Assembly (NCBI GenBank): GCA_019114015.1 | Contig: DXGG01000111.1 | Coordinates: forward strand, 1 to 12,979 | Reading direction: 5' to 3' | Length of the DNA stretch: 12,979 nt | Origin: Candidatus Onthomorpha intestinigallinarum | GTDB taxonomy: Bacteria; Bacteroidota; Bacteroidia; Bacteroidales; P3 | Shown here: one piece after another, positions 1-7,752 of the stretch | Layout of the letters: each line of letters starts with the position of its first letter | Numbering within the stretch: position 1 is the first letter of the stretch | Notes under the pieces: model-generated | The model's input: the letters and a program-made list of their open reading frames with translations, nothing else | Database searches by the model: none | Told to the model about the DNA's origin: nothing | Program-made: the position numbers and the translations under genes

Positions 1-51
1 TTTTCACACGTCATTTGACGCACATGACAGTCAAAAAGACACACGTTTCTT

Positions 52-1398
52 TCAGGCTCCGGTTCTCTCCGACACAAATCTTCTCAAAAGAAATGCAAGA
101 AAATAGGGAAACGTATAGAACTTTCCGTTGAATCCTGTGTTTTTATAACACAGCTTTATCCCGTATTTCACATCAGGATACCTGTCCGGCTGCAACAGTT
201 TGTTGAGCGATGAAGTTGCACCATCCGCCGCCTTGACCTCAACGGGAATGAGAGAATCCCTGTCCCTTATGAAAAAGTCCATCTCGAGGGACGGTTTGTC
301 ACTGCTGTAATAGAAAAGATCGTACCCCTGCTTTACAAGCATGTCGGCGACTATGTTTTCGTATATTGCGCCCTTGTACGTACCAAGGTTACGATTGGCT
401 CTCAGATCTTCCTGCGCCTCGTCATCCAAAGAGGCGACAAGCAGTCCTGTATCCTTGAAATAAACCTTGTACAGCTTTGGATCGTAATTTCCCTTGAGAG
501 GCAGTTCGGGATAATTCATGCAATGGCACAAGTTGACCACGCCTGCCTCGGCCAGCCATTCGACACAACCCATATAATCGCGGTTTCTGGCATTGCGTGC
601 AAGCTTTGTGACCTGAAAACGTTTGTTGTCCCTGGCCAGAAACGTGGAGATACGATTATATACGGCCTTGACCTTGGCCTTGTCCAGACCTTCAACATAT
701 TTGGTTATGTCCTCCTCGTAATCCAACAGCAACTGACGCTGTATGGAAAGCGTTCCGCTGAAATTCTTTTTCCGTATGTATGTACTGACAACCTCCGGCA
801 TTCCTCCCAAAACAACATAATTGCGGAAGAGTTCAAAAAGCACATCCATCTCAAGCGGAGAAAACGGAGTCAGTTCCCTCATATGACAAAACAGTTCGTC
901 GATCAAATCATCCGAATAACCCTCCGCCCACAGAAATTCCTCAAAGTCCATGGAGTGCATCTCATAATCTTCCTTGTATCCGACGCTGTTGGACTCTATC
1001 TCCTTGTAGTTTATTCCCATAAGGGAGCCTGAGCAAATCACATCGTAGCGGCCATCCAGTTTGAAAAACTTCAATGAAGTGGCACAATTGGGACATGCCT
1101 GCAATTCGTCAAAGAAAAAAAGCGTATCATGTGGGATAAATACAAAATCGGGATTGAGCAGAGACATGTTCTTCAATATCGCATCCACCTCGAAACCGTC
1201 ATCAAAAATACTCTTGAACTTAGGCTGCTCCACAAAGTTTATCCTAACCACACTCGAATAGTTGTTTTCTGCAAAGCAATCTATCGAACATGTTTTCCCT
1301 ATTTGTCTTGCGCCTTTTACCACAAGCGGCTTTCGGTCCGCACTTTTCTTCCATTCTGTCAGAAAGGAATCTATCTTTCTTTTCAACAACTTTCCCAT
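52..1398 (-). CDS. AAA ATPase with DUF4143 / PDDEXK-like C-terminal domain
   Basis: Predicted P-loop ATPase of the large, poorly understood ATPase/DUF4143 family common in Bacteroidetes. Numbered from the chosen start, a Walker A motif (GARQIGKT) lies at residues 29-36, a Walker B (LFFFDE) near 93-98, and a sensor-like ICSGSL near 121-126. The C-terminal third has the nuclease-like pattern of this family: E347 in GAIYEN, D374 in EMDFF, and E387/K389 in PVEVKA. Length (448 aa) is normal. The open frame extends upstream to GTG 1437 and ATG 1431, but I chose ATG 1398: the product then begins with the usual basic helix (MGKLLKRKIDSFL), and a TATATTTG promoter box lies inside the longer version. 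The gene sits 148 bases behind the T9SS cargo gene with its own promoter and repeat array, so it is probably a separate unit. The biological role is not known; toxin-like or mobile-element roles have been suggested for the family and nothing here decides between them. Confidence 0.88.
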   Translation of the reverse strand: MGKLLKRKIDSFLTEWKKSADRKPLVVKGARQIGKTCSIDCFAENNYSSVVRINFVEQPKFKSIFDDGFEVDAILKNMSLLNPDFVFIPHDTLFFFDELQACPNCATSLKFFKLDGRYDVICSGSLMGINYKEIESNSVGYKEDYEMHSMDFEEFLWAEGYSDDLIDELFCHMRELTPFSPLEMDVLFELFRNYVVLGGMPEVVSTYIRKKNFSGTLSIQRQLLLDYEEDITKYVEGLDKAKVKAVYNRISTFLARDNKRFQVTKLARNARNRDYMGCVEWLAEAGVVNLCHCMNYPELPLKGNYDPKLYKVYFKDTGLLVASLDDEAQEDLRANRNLGTYKGAIYENIVADMLVKQGYDLFYYSSDKPSLEMDFFIRDRDSLIPVEVKAADGATSSLNKLLQPDRYPDVKYGIKLCYKNTGFNGKFYTFPYFLAFLLRRFVSERTGA

Positions 1399-1418
1399 AT
1401 TGCTCTGTATATCACATG

Positions 1419-1426
1419 CAAATATA
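1419..1426 (-). promoter_or_regulatory. Putative Bacteroidetes -7 promoter box for the ATPase gene
   Basis: The minus strand reads TATATTTG here, an exact match to the Bacteroides -7 consensus TAnnTTTG. It ends 20 bases before the chosen ATG at 1398, which would give a very short leader. I see no well-spaced TTTG -33 box; that region is occupied by the first copy of the 33-bp-period repeat, so the repeat protein or an activator may matter there. One 8-base match can occur by chance, so the call rests mainly on its position. Confidence 0.45.
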
Positions 1427-1430
1427 GACA

Positions 1431-1512
1431 TTTTCACACAATCCCCGGTATTTTACCTCTTTTTTTTCACATAATCCCGAGTATTTCAGCATATGTTTTT
1501 CACACAATCCCC
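1431..1512 (-). repeat. Three imperfect direct repeats, exact 33-bp period, upstream of the ATPase gene
   Basis: Three copies of a block reading TTTTCACAYAATCCC on the plus strand start at 1431, 1464 and 1497, exactly 33 bases apart, about three helical turns. Copies 1 (1431-1455) and 2 (1464-1488) agree over about 25 bases, including a trailing GTATTTYA. Copy 3 (1497-1512) keeps only the first 16. The array fills most of the gap between the T9SS cargo stop and the ATPase promoter box. Face-of-helix spacing directly upstream of a promoter suggests an operator bound cooperatively by a protein, possibly autoregulation of the ATPase gene; this is inference. Confidence 0.7.
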
Positions 1513-1546
1513 ATCCGCTCATCCCGCATGTCTTTCCTTTTGGGGG

Positions 1547-4531
1547 CTACAGGAAGACAAGCTTCCATGTTGCGCTCTCTCCATCCGCCTCTGCCCTTAC
1601 GAGGAAAACGCCCCGGCAAGGCAGCGTCACGCGTGGGCCGTCCGTAGAACAGGCCACACGTCTTGCCTGCATGTCATAGACCTCCACAAGCCTCACATCT
1701 GCCCTGCCCTGTATCTCTACGCGGTTTCCCTGCTGCACAAGACGCATGGAGGACACCTCCGCCACATCCGACAATGAGGAAAAACACTTGTACATCCTCA
1801 ACTGCCAGGCCTTGTCCACCGCAGGCGACTGGAAGGAATACGTATCCTGACCCGCAAAGTCAAACAGCACCTGTCCGCTCTGCCTGTCGCACAAGAGTAT
1901 GGCGAGACAGTTGTCCAAAGAGTCGCCCTCCACCTTCAGGTCATACACCGCCAGATGCGGCAAATGCACGTCCAAATCCAAAAATACGCTGTCCTCAAAA
2001 CAAGGCAGCTGTTTCAATGCATAGCTCTTGTCGTCATGTCTCAAGGCCACCGAAGGCACCTCCTCCGAGAACACCATCTTGTGATGGTCGGCCTCCATGT
2101 CATAGGCCGCCGTGACATCCCGCTTGAACCTTATCGTCACGCGGTCCGACATGTCCGCCTCAAAAAGCGAAATGCGCACATCCTCCCCTGCCTGCTGCGG
2201 CAAAGGGCTCAATGGCTGTCTGTACAGAACGGCATACACCTGACTGTCAACGCATTCCACTATAAACCCTTCAAAGGCCTGCAGGCTGTCCTCCCTTGTC
2301 AGCGGGACGAAGCACTCGCCCCGTCCGTCCAGCCTTTGAGGCAGGCTTACGCCCTGAAGCAAAAGCTGGTTGACCTGAACGGTGAACGGATAAGGGTTAA
2401 AGGCATACATCACCTCCATGTTCCCGAGCTGCTCCCTCGCATTGTTCGACATGTCGTAAACGTCGTCATTGTTCAGAAGGCCTTTGAAGCAAAGCGTCTG
2501 TGCAAGAGTATAGTCCAGACGGTAGGCCTGTGTCTGCAAAGGGCTCTGCACCTGCATGTCTGCGTGCAGCACGTTGCCCTCGGTTTGTGTGACACATGCC
2601 GCAAGAGCCTCCATCGAGCTGTCAACTACACTTATCGGAAAGCCCAGAAGAACGCTTGAACCCTCCTGCCCCTCCGCCAAACCCAAGGCACGCTCCACAT
2701 ACACACCCTGCCTGCAAACCAACTGTCCGTCGTTTATCAGCTGCGCCCTTGCCTCCGAAAGGGTATCCCTCACCGTAAGCCTGCAGCACCTTGCCACGGT
2801 CCCTTCCTCTATCCTCAATGTCAGCGGATTATATAGTATGACCTCATCCTTTTCTTCAGGTATCCCGCGGCTCCAGTTCCCGTCGTGCCACACCCCGTCC
2901 TCGGTTCTCTGCGTCACCTTGCCCGTTCTAAAACGCACGGTGTTTGACCTGTATGTCTCTTCCCCGTTCTGCACCAGGACATACAGTTCATAGGTGGTGT
3001 ATTGCTCCAACCCCTCAATTCCGATTCTCTCCTCCGTGGTCTCGAAGCCAACGACGACAGAGTCCATGCCCTCTCCGCTCAAGACATCCTCCATATGATG
3101 CGTGCCTATGTCTGCAAACACTTCGGCATCCGTATCGGATACGTTGCCGACCTGCTCCCACTCCATGGCAAGCGTAGGGAAGCCTTCACTGCCGCTGTTT
3201 ATCACGCCCTTGGTCACGTTGCTCTTGCGCTTGATGCACACCTTTGCCGTACGCATGTCCCCGTCCTGCCAGCCGTAGTTGTTGCTCACTGCCGCCGAGA
3301 AGCTGCCGAATATATCCACCGTGTCGTTGCCCCTTATCAGTGCGAAGGGGTCGTTGCCGTCTATCGGCCTGGAGGCGTTCAGGTCGGGATTGATGTAATA
3401 CACTCCTTCGCTCTGCCCGCTCATGTCGTTCATTGTCTGCATGACGACTATGCATTCGTTGTGTCTTATGGTGTCCCTGTCGGTGAAGGTTAGTGTCGAC
3501 GAACTGGAATAGTTGCCTGTGCCGGCATATATGTCCACGGCCAGACGGTAATCCTCCAAAGAGACATCCTCACCTGTGCCGTTGTATATCTCTATTGCCC
3601 TGTGATATGTGTCGCTTGTGACAAACTGCGAGAAGAAAAGGTCGTTGGCGTAGGCTGTCGTCTGGTCCGACAGACGTTTCAGGACATAGCTGTGAGGACA
3701 ATCCCTCATGTTAAGCGTAAGATGGACCGAAGCCCCGTAAGGCGACACATCGCAAACCGAATCCACCCGTATGACATCCCTGGTGACAAAGCTCAAGGTG
3801 TCCTCCTGTCCTTGGATGAAGCAATGATAGACCGTATTGGGAGTCAAGGACGAAAAGACGCAGCTATCTGCCGTAGTGGTCACAGTGCCCTGTTCTTGCT
3901 GCTCCCTCATCGAGTTTGAAAGCCTTATGTTGTCAACCTTCAGCATGGCATCGGCCACAAAGCTCAGGCGTACCGTACTGTCCGCAAGAGTGAAAACCGA
4001 ATCGAATACAAGGCTGCTGCGGGTATTGTTCACGCCAAGGGTCTTCAAGTGTGTCATAACACCCTCCCCGTTCACCGCATATATGTCCATTTCGGCGGCA
4101 TAGGCGGCATATTGCCACAGTTCCACATGCAGGCGGAATGTATTGTCATATCTTCCTATGTCGAGCAAAGGAGTAAGGAATTCACCCGAGGAGTTCATCA
4201 TGCAGCTGTCGCCATGGTCGCTGAACAGTCTGCGTGCCTTGCAGCCCGGCAAAACGGTGTAGGAATAGGGTATGGTCAACGCCACATTGGAGTTGCACAT
4301 CGGATTGGCCTGCGCAAGCACGGGGAAGCGGGAAAAGTCCTCAAGGAATATGAGCGTGTCCTGCCAGCTTCCCTTGACAAGGTGCAACGTCCTTTCTTCC
4401 TGCAGGGGATTGTCGAATGCTATCACGACGCTGTCGCAGCCGAGTGAGGCGACACTCATCTGTCCGAAAACAGAAACGCCTGCGAACATGGTAAGAAACA
4501 CCACGCCACAGGCGCACAATATGTTCTTCAT
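1547..4531 (-). CDS. Secreted T9SS cargo protein with lamin-tail domain
   Basis: A 994-residue exported protein. Residues 1-23 form a Sec signal peptide (basic start, hydrophobic core, cleavage near VFG-Q); the early cysteines do not form a lipobox. Residues ~60-205 resemble a jelly-roll carbohydrate- or adhesion-type domain (LKVDNIRLS at its end). Residues ~298-460 look like a lamin-tail domain (AIEIYNGTG, SLEDYRLAV, DPFALIRGNDTVDIFG). A fibronectin III-like segment spans ~465-537, followed by a block beginning WHDGNWSRGIP that is typical of large Bacteroidetes surface proteins. Residues ~930-994 match a type A T9SS sorting tail (VEVYDMQARRV, then GVFLVRA, ending WKLVFL). I see no enzyme active site. 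The product should cross the outer membrane and be anchored or released. It starts 32 bases after the deacetylase stop, so it is probably co-transcribed with the polysaccharide genes. An adhesin or surface structural role is the best guess; the true ligand is unknown. Confidence 0.87.
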   Translation of the reverse strand: MKNILCACGVVFLTMFAGVSVFGQMSVASLGCDSVVIAFDNPLQEERTLHLVKGSWQDTLIFLEDFSRFPVLAQANPMCNSNVALTIPYSYTVLPGCKARRLFSDHGDSCMMNSSGEFLTPLLDIGRYDNTFRLHVELWQYAAYAAEMDIYAVNGEGVMTHLKTLGVNNTRSSLVFDSVFTLADSTVRLSFVADAMLKVDNIRLSNSMREQQEQGTVTTTADSCVFSSLTPNTVYHCFIQGQEDTLSFVTRDVIRVDSVCDVSPYGASVHLTLNMRDCPHSYVLKRLSDQTTAYANDLFFSQFVTSDTYHRAIEIYNGTGEDVSLEDYRLAVDIYAGTGNYSSSSTLTFTDRDTIRHNECIVVMQTMNDMSGQSEGVYYINPDLNASRPIDGNDPFALIRGNDTVDIFGSFSAAVSNNYGWQDGDMRTAKVCIKRKSNVTKGVINSGSEGFPTLAMEWEQVGNVSDTDAEVFADIGTHHMEDVLSGEGMDSVVVGFETTEERIGIEGLEQYTTYELYVLVQNGEETYRSNTVRFRTGKVTQRTEDGVWHDGNWSRGIPEEKDEVILYNPLTLRIEEGTVARCCRLTVRDTLSEARAQLINDGQLVCRQGVYVERALGLAEGQEGSSVLLGFPISVVDSSMEALAACVTQTEGNVLHADMQVQSPLQTQAYRLDYTLAQTLCFKGLLNNDDVYDMSNNAREQLGNMEVMYAFNPYPFTVQVNQLLLQGVSLPQRLDGRGECFVPLTREDSLQAFEGFIVECVDSQVYAVLYRQPLSPLPQQAGEDVRISLFEADMSDRVTIRFKRDVTAAYDMEADHHKMVFSEEVPSVALRHDDKSYALKQLPCFEDSVFLDLDVHLPHLAVYDLKVEGDSLDNCLAILLCDRQSGQVLFDFAGQDTYSFQSPAVDKAWQLRMYKCFSSLSDVAEVSSMRLVQQGNRVEIQGRADVRLVEVYDMQARRVACSTDGPRVTLPCRGVFLVRAEADGESATWKLVFL

Positions 4532-4563
4532 ATCTTATATGATTTGTTTTGTTTATTGTCATC

Positions 4564-5394
4564 TTACAGCCTCACCACAGGCACCCTGTCCCAGTCTATC
4601 ATGCCTTCGGCCGTCGCCACATCCACAAAGTCGAAATCGCCCGCATATCGTCGCAACTTTCGCTCCGCTCCCTTCAGTCCCACGTATGAGCGCAAACGGC
4701 GCAATGGCGGCAGACCCTTGATGCGCGGCTGTCCCGCGTCCACATCGCGCGGATGTATGTATGTCATGGAATAATCCCTGTTTTGCTCTGTCCACCGTCT
4801 TGTGAGCATATATGGGAAGAGGCGGAAATACCCTCCGCCGAGAAAACCGGCACGGCGTCCCAAAAGGCTTATGGTTGTAGGAGGCATCTCCCTTATGTAT
4901 CTTCCGCCGTATTCTATCAGACAAGGCCCGTCACCCTTCAACATCTTCTTCCCGTAAGGATGATTTATCGCGGCAAGTGAACAGTCTGTCTCCACACCGC
5001 AGTCAAACAGCACCCTCAGATAATCCTCATCCGGAAAGGAAAAGCCCGGCGCCCTGTACCTTATCGGTCTTTTGCCGCATATCCTTTCCAATACCTCCAT
5101 AGAGTGCATGACATCTTTTTCAAACTCCTTGAGTCCCATATCACCCAGGAGTCTGTGCCGGTAGCCGTGTGAACCCACCTCATAGTGTTCGGCCAGCTTG
5201 CGGACCATATCGGGATATTCCTCAGCAACGGACCCCAATACGAAGAACGTGGCTCTTGCCCCATGCTCTTCCAACACCTTGAGCAGGCGGTCGAGGTTAG
5301 ACTCCATCCTTCTGTCCTGAATATCTTCATCGTTCAGGCATTCCACACCCAGAAGGTGATACCACTCCTCAACATCAACGGTAAGTATGTGCAT
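4564..5394 (-). CDS. Polysaccharide deacetylase, DUF3473 type
   Basis: Predicted carbohydrate esterase family 4-like enzyme that removes N-acetyl groups from a sugar polymer or its lipid-linked precursor. Visible motifs: the metal/catalytic segment DVEEWYH at residues 7-13, ATFFVLG at 48-54, the metal-binding GSHGYRH at 74-80 (H76 and H80), RAPGFS at 114-119, and the DUF3473 C-terminal signature HPRDVDAGQPRI from 214. Length (276 aa) is normal for this subfamily, which is regularly found in exopolysaccharide loci. There is no signal peptide or membrane segment, so it probably acts in the cytoplasm on precursors. It starts 32 bases after the stop of the broken epimerase and is followed 32 bases later by the T9SS cargo gene. 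Base composition is clearly GC-richer than the genes just upstream. The exact substrate is not visible from sequence. Confidence 0.93.
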   Translation of the reverse strand: MHILTVDVEEWYHLLGVECLNDEDIQDRRMESNLDRLLKVLEEHGARATFFVLGSVAEEYPDMVRKLAEHYEVGSHGYRHRLLGDMGLKEFEKDVMHSMEVLERICGKRPIRYRAPGFSFPDEDYLRVLFDCGVETDCSLAAINHPYGKKMLKGDGPCLIEYGGRYIREMPPTTISLLGRRAGFLGGGYFRLFPYMLTRRWTEQNRDYSMTYIHPRDVDAGQPRIKGLPPLRRLRSYVGLKGAERKLRRYAGDFDFVDVATAEGMIDWDRVPVVRL

Positions 5395-5426
5395 AAACGG
5401 GCTTAGTGAGTGCGATAAACTGCAAT

Positions 5427-6417
5427 CTACTCTGTTTTAAATGTAATATTATCTTTTCTTGGATGCAAAAATTCAAATTCCAACGTTCGGGCCAAACCTT
5501 CACCTAAAGTATAAGGCGGTTTAAAATCAGTTTGAAGTAACTTTGACGCATCAAATTCGGTAGTTTCACAAAACTTCTTTACTCTTACTGAACTTACAGA
5601 TAACTTTTTCCTCGTAATAAAAGCCAAAATATCAAAACAATATTCTCCTAATCATTCCTATCCAATATAAAAAATGAGTGGGAGGAATCTTCTTATTCAA
5701 GACTTTTTCAATATGCAAAACAAGATCATTCATATTGAAATCAGGTTTATCTATGTAGTTGAACACATTATAACCTGTTGTCTTGTTATCTATCATATAT
5801 TTGACAAAAGCTACAATATTTCCTACATAAGCCATGGACTTTTTATTCTTTCCATTACCCACCATCAAAAAACGTCCGCTTGATATCTGTTTCAACAAAT
5901 TATAGACATTACCTCTGTTACGTTCACCAAATATCACAGTGGGCCTTATAATGTTTATATTCCAATCCGGATGATTTTTGTACCAATTCTGTAAAACCTG
6001 TTCTGCCTGCCATTTACTTTTACCATAGTGATTAAAAGGATCTTTCTCGTGTTCCTCATTTGGATTTTTCTTGTTTAATCCATATACGGCAACTGAAGAA
6101 AAGAATACAATCCTTTTTACACCGTTCTTTTCCATAGCGTTCAATGTAACCTCCATTCCTTTAACATTAGTATCATAATACAAAGAAACAGGTGTGACAT
6201 CATCCCTGTGTTGAGCCGCAAGCAAAACAACGACATCTGCTCCGACAAACATTCATCCATCTGTTGTTGTTCTATTACATCTCCAATAACCGTTATGTCA
6301 TTAAAAAAAAATAACTTGGCTGCAAGTCAACATTTTTCAAATTATAATTCGAATCACCTTTAAGTAAATAAGCCTTGTTCCTACAAATCCACTAGCACTT
6401 ATCAATATTACCAACAA
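5427..6417 (-). pseudogene. NAD-dependent sugar epimerase/dehydratase, broken by four or more frameshifts
   Basis: Joining frames rebuilds one extended short-chain dehydrogenase of about 325 aa. The central open piece (6252-5632) carries GADVVVLLAA, the catalytic FFSSVAVYG and HYGKSKW (YxxxK), and RPTVIFGERN. The C-terminal piece (5627-5427) continues with SSVRVKKFCETT and FKPPYTLGEGLARTL, the usual family ending. The N-terminal part (SASGFVGTRLI, then DITVIGDV) is in other frames between about 6417 and 6253. Frame breaks lie near 6359-6361 (T run on the plus strand), in the nine-base A run 6303-6311, near 6247-6253, and near 5650-5653. The nucleotide-binding motif also appears to have lost its first Gly (expected TGASGFVG, seen SASGFVG), and there is no ATG at the expected start, only TTG. 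It overlaps the end of the GT2 gene. The intact enzyme would modify a nucleotide sugar; as read it cannot make a full protein. Sequencing error is the main alternative. Confidence 0.85.
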
Positions 6418-7195
6418 TATTAATTCTAATCTTTTCTACTATAAAAAAAGGCATAAAAACAAACAAAAAGAATAGAACACTATAAATTCTACTCCAACCA
6501 AATACATCTTGATAAAATAATACATTATATTTCACCAATCGAATCTTATTGCTTGATAGTGAATTTTTTCTAATTCTATATATTGCCAATGGTTCTTGTA
6601 ATCCATAAGCAACTTTACATTTTTTTAGTATGGCTATTAAAAGCGACCAATCCTGTCTCTTTCTTATATCTGACATATACATTTTTCCAACACTCAAACT
6701 ATCATAAACAATAGTCAAACACCCAATATAATCATTTCTTACAATATCTTTATAGGATACTTTTTTTCTACATTTAACAATACCAATACATTTCGATTCT
6801 TCATCACACTTAAAATAACTACTATATGAAAGTACTACTTCATGTTCTTTCATAAAAGATATTTGCTTCGATAATTTATTTGCTACCCATCGATCATCAC
6901 TATCCAAAAATGCAATATACCTTCCTTTTGCCTTTTCTATAGAATTATTACGCGCCAAACCTGCTCCACCATTCCGTTCCTGAATAAATAATTTTATTCT
7001 TTTGTCTTGTTCAGCATAACGTTTTATTATTTCAACTGTATCATCCGTTGAACAATCATCCGTAATAAGTAATTCCCAGTTGATATATGTCTGTGCAATC
7101 ACGCTTTCAATTGATGCTCCTATATATTTTGCACAATTATAGGCCGGCATGATGACAGATACCAAATCATTATAACCATCTTTATTCACAATCAC
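6392..7195 (-). CDS. GT2 family glycosyltransferase
   Basis: Predicted inverting GT-A fold transferase that adds one sugar to the lipid-linked repeat unit at the inner face of the membrane. Residues 11-20 carry the family opening (LVSVIMPAYN). The nucleotide-binding Asp pair is at 46-47 (TDDCSTDD), the metal-binding DSDD at 98-101, and a QDW segment near 190 sits where the family places its acceptor/catalytic region. A hydrophobic stretch near residues 236-254 may associate with the membrane. At 267 aa it looks complete. It starts 42 bases after the stop of the WecB-TupA chimera, and its 3' end overlaps the start of the broken epimerase. The first ~40 codons are closely similar at DNA level to the 5' end of the chimeric remnant at 9315-8992. 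Sugar specificity cannot be read from sequence. Confidence 0.93.
   Translation of the reverse strand: MIVNKDGYNDLVSVIMPAYNCAKYIGASIESVIAQTYINWELLITDDCSTDDTVEIIKRYAEQDKRIKLFIQERNGGAGLARNNSIEKAKGRYIAFLDSDDRWVANKLSKQISFMKEHEVVLSYSSYFKCDEESKCIGIVKCRKKVSYKDIVRNDYIGCLTIVYDSLSVGKMYMSDIRKRQDWSLLIAILKKCKVAYGLQEPLAIYRIRKNSLSSNKIRLVKYNVLFYQDVFGWSRIYSVLFFLFVFMPFFIVEKIRINIVGNIDKC
7119..7155. repeat. Near-identical copy of GT2 5' coding DNA (partner at 9248-9284)
   Basis: This 37-base stretch inside the intact GT2 gene matches 9248-9284 with three mismatches. It encodes the conserved AYNCAKYIG region, so protein conservation explains part of the match, but agreement at synonymous positions suggests recent common ancestry or recombination between the two genes. 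Confidence 0.7.
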
Positions 7196-7237
7196 AACAA
7201 GTAAAAGTATAAATTAGACTCAATATTCATTTCGTTT

Positions 7238-7732
7238 TCAAACTATCTTTTTTTTCTTCAACTCTATATCTTCAGCTAACAATCTGTAATATTCTTCAGT
7301 AAAATATCCATAGCCTGTAAAAAAAGTCATTTCACCAACAATTGGTTTCGAATCAACTATATAAAAATCAACTCTCACTTGAGGGAATCCTTTCGCCAAA
7401 TCTTCTGCTATTTTCAACATCTGTTGCAAACATGCAGGAGGTAATTGAAATTTACTATCTTTATCAAATCCAAAGTTATAAGCAGTATTAAAATATTTAT
7501 CCAATCGTTCCCAATTCACATCATACAAATCTTGTCCTTGTTTCATTATATTCAAATCATAATCAGGAAAGACATCGAATATCTGCGAGACCTGATCAAG
7601 CATCTCCCTATGTTGTTCTGTAACACATACCAATATCTTAAAGATATCAGCATGTTTTTGAAACTCCTTAACCAACGGACACATCTTTATCGCTTCCGGT
7701 CTTGTGCCGAACACTAATATTATGGTTTTCAT
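7238..7732 (-). pseudogene. Chimeric remnant: WecB N-terminus joined to TupA-like ATP-grasp C-terminus
   Basis: A 164-residue open frame made of two unrelated pieces. Residues 1-72 are the N-terminus of UDP-N-acetylglucosamine 2-epimerase (VFGTRPEAIKM, VTEQHREML, and finally QDLYDV). From residue 73 (NWERLDKYF) to ~158 it matches the C-terminus of TupA-like ATP-grasp proteins (MLKIAEDLAKGFPQVRVDFY, GEMTFFTGYGY). The join is near 7516/7517. WecB is normally about 370 aa, so all later active-site acidic residues and the histidine are gone, and the ATP-binding part of the TupA-like protein is gone as well. Neither enzyme activity is expected. I chose ATG 7732 over the upstream extension to 7774 because it gives the standard WecB start (MKTIILVFGTRPEAIK) and sits 20 bases after the wecC stop. 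A large deletion between neighbouring wecB and tupA-like genes explains it best; misassembly is the alternative. Confidence 0.85.
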
Positions 7733-7752
7733 AACAAAGCCGTATTTGTTTT

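Noticed and set aside
1..51. Possible terminator hairpin downstream of the ATPase (TTTGAC at 14-19 with GTCAAA at 30-35), and a TTTTCACAC resembling the repeat unit
   Set aside because: Only six paired bases with a ten-base loop and no T tract, and the repeat likeness covers nine bases; neither is better than chance.
1513..1546. Terminator after the T9SS cargo gene
   Set aside because: I could not find a stem-loop followed by a T tract on the minus strand, so I did not annotate one despite the apparent new promoter.
523..1777. Several plus-strand open frames of 60-172 codons across the ATPase gene and its upstream gap
   Set aside because: They lie opposite the ATPase or cargo genes, show no recognisable domain, and the minus-strand frames carry clear family motifs.
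1663..4447. Plus-strand open frames up to 234 codons opposite the T9SS cargo gene
   Set aside because: Low-complexity products rich in Pro, Arg, His and Ser are typical shadows of a GC-richer gene on the other strand; no start context or domain.
6303..6311. Phase-variable homopolymer (nine A on plus strand) switching the epimerase on and off
   Set aside because: At least three other frame breaks remain in the gene, so slippage in this tract alone could not restore the protein.
5385..6417. Treating the two epimerase frames (6252-5632 and 5627-5427) as separate small genes
   Set aside because: Together they align end to end with one extended SDR protein, so they are pieces of a single broken gene.
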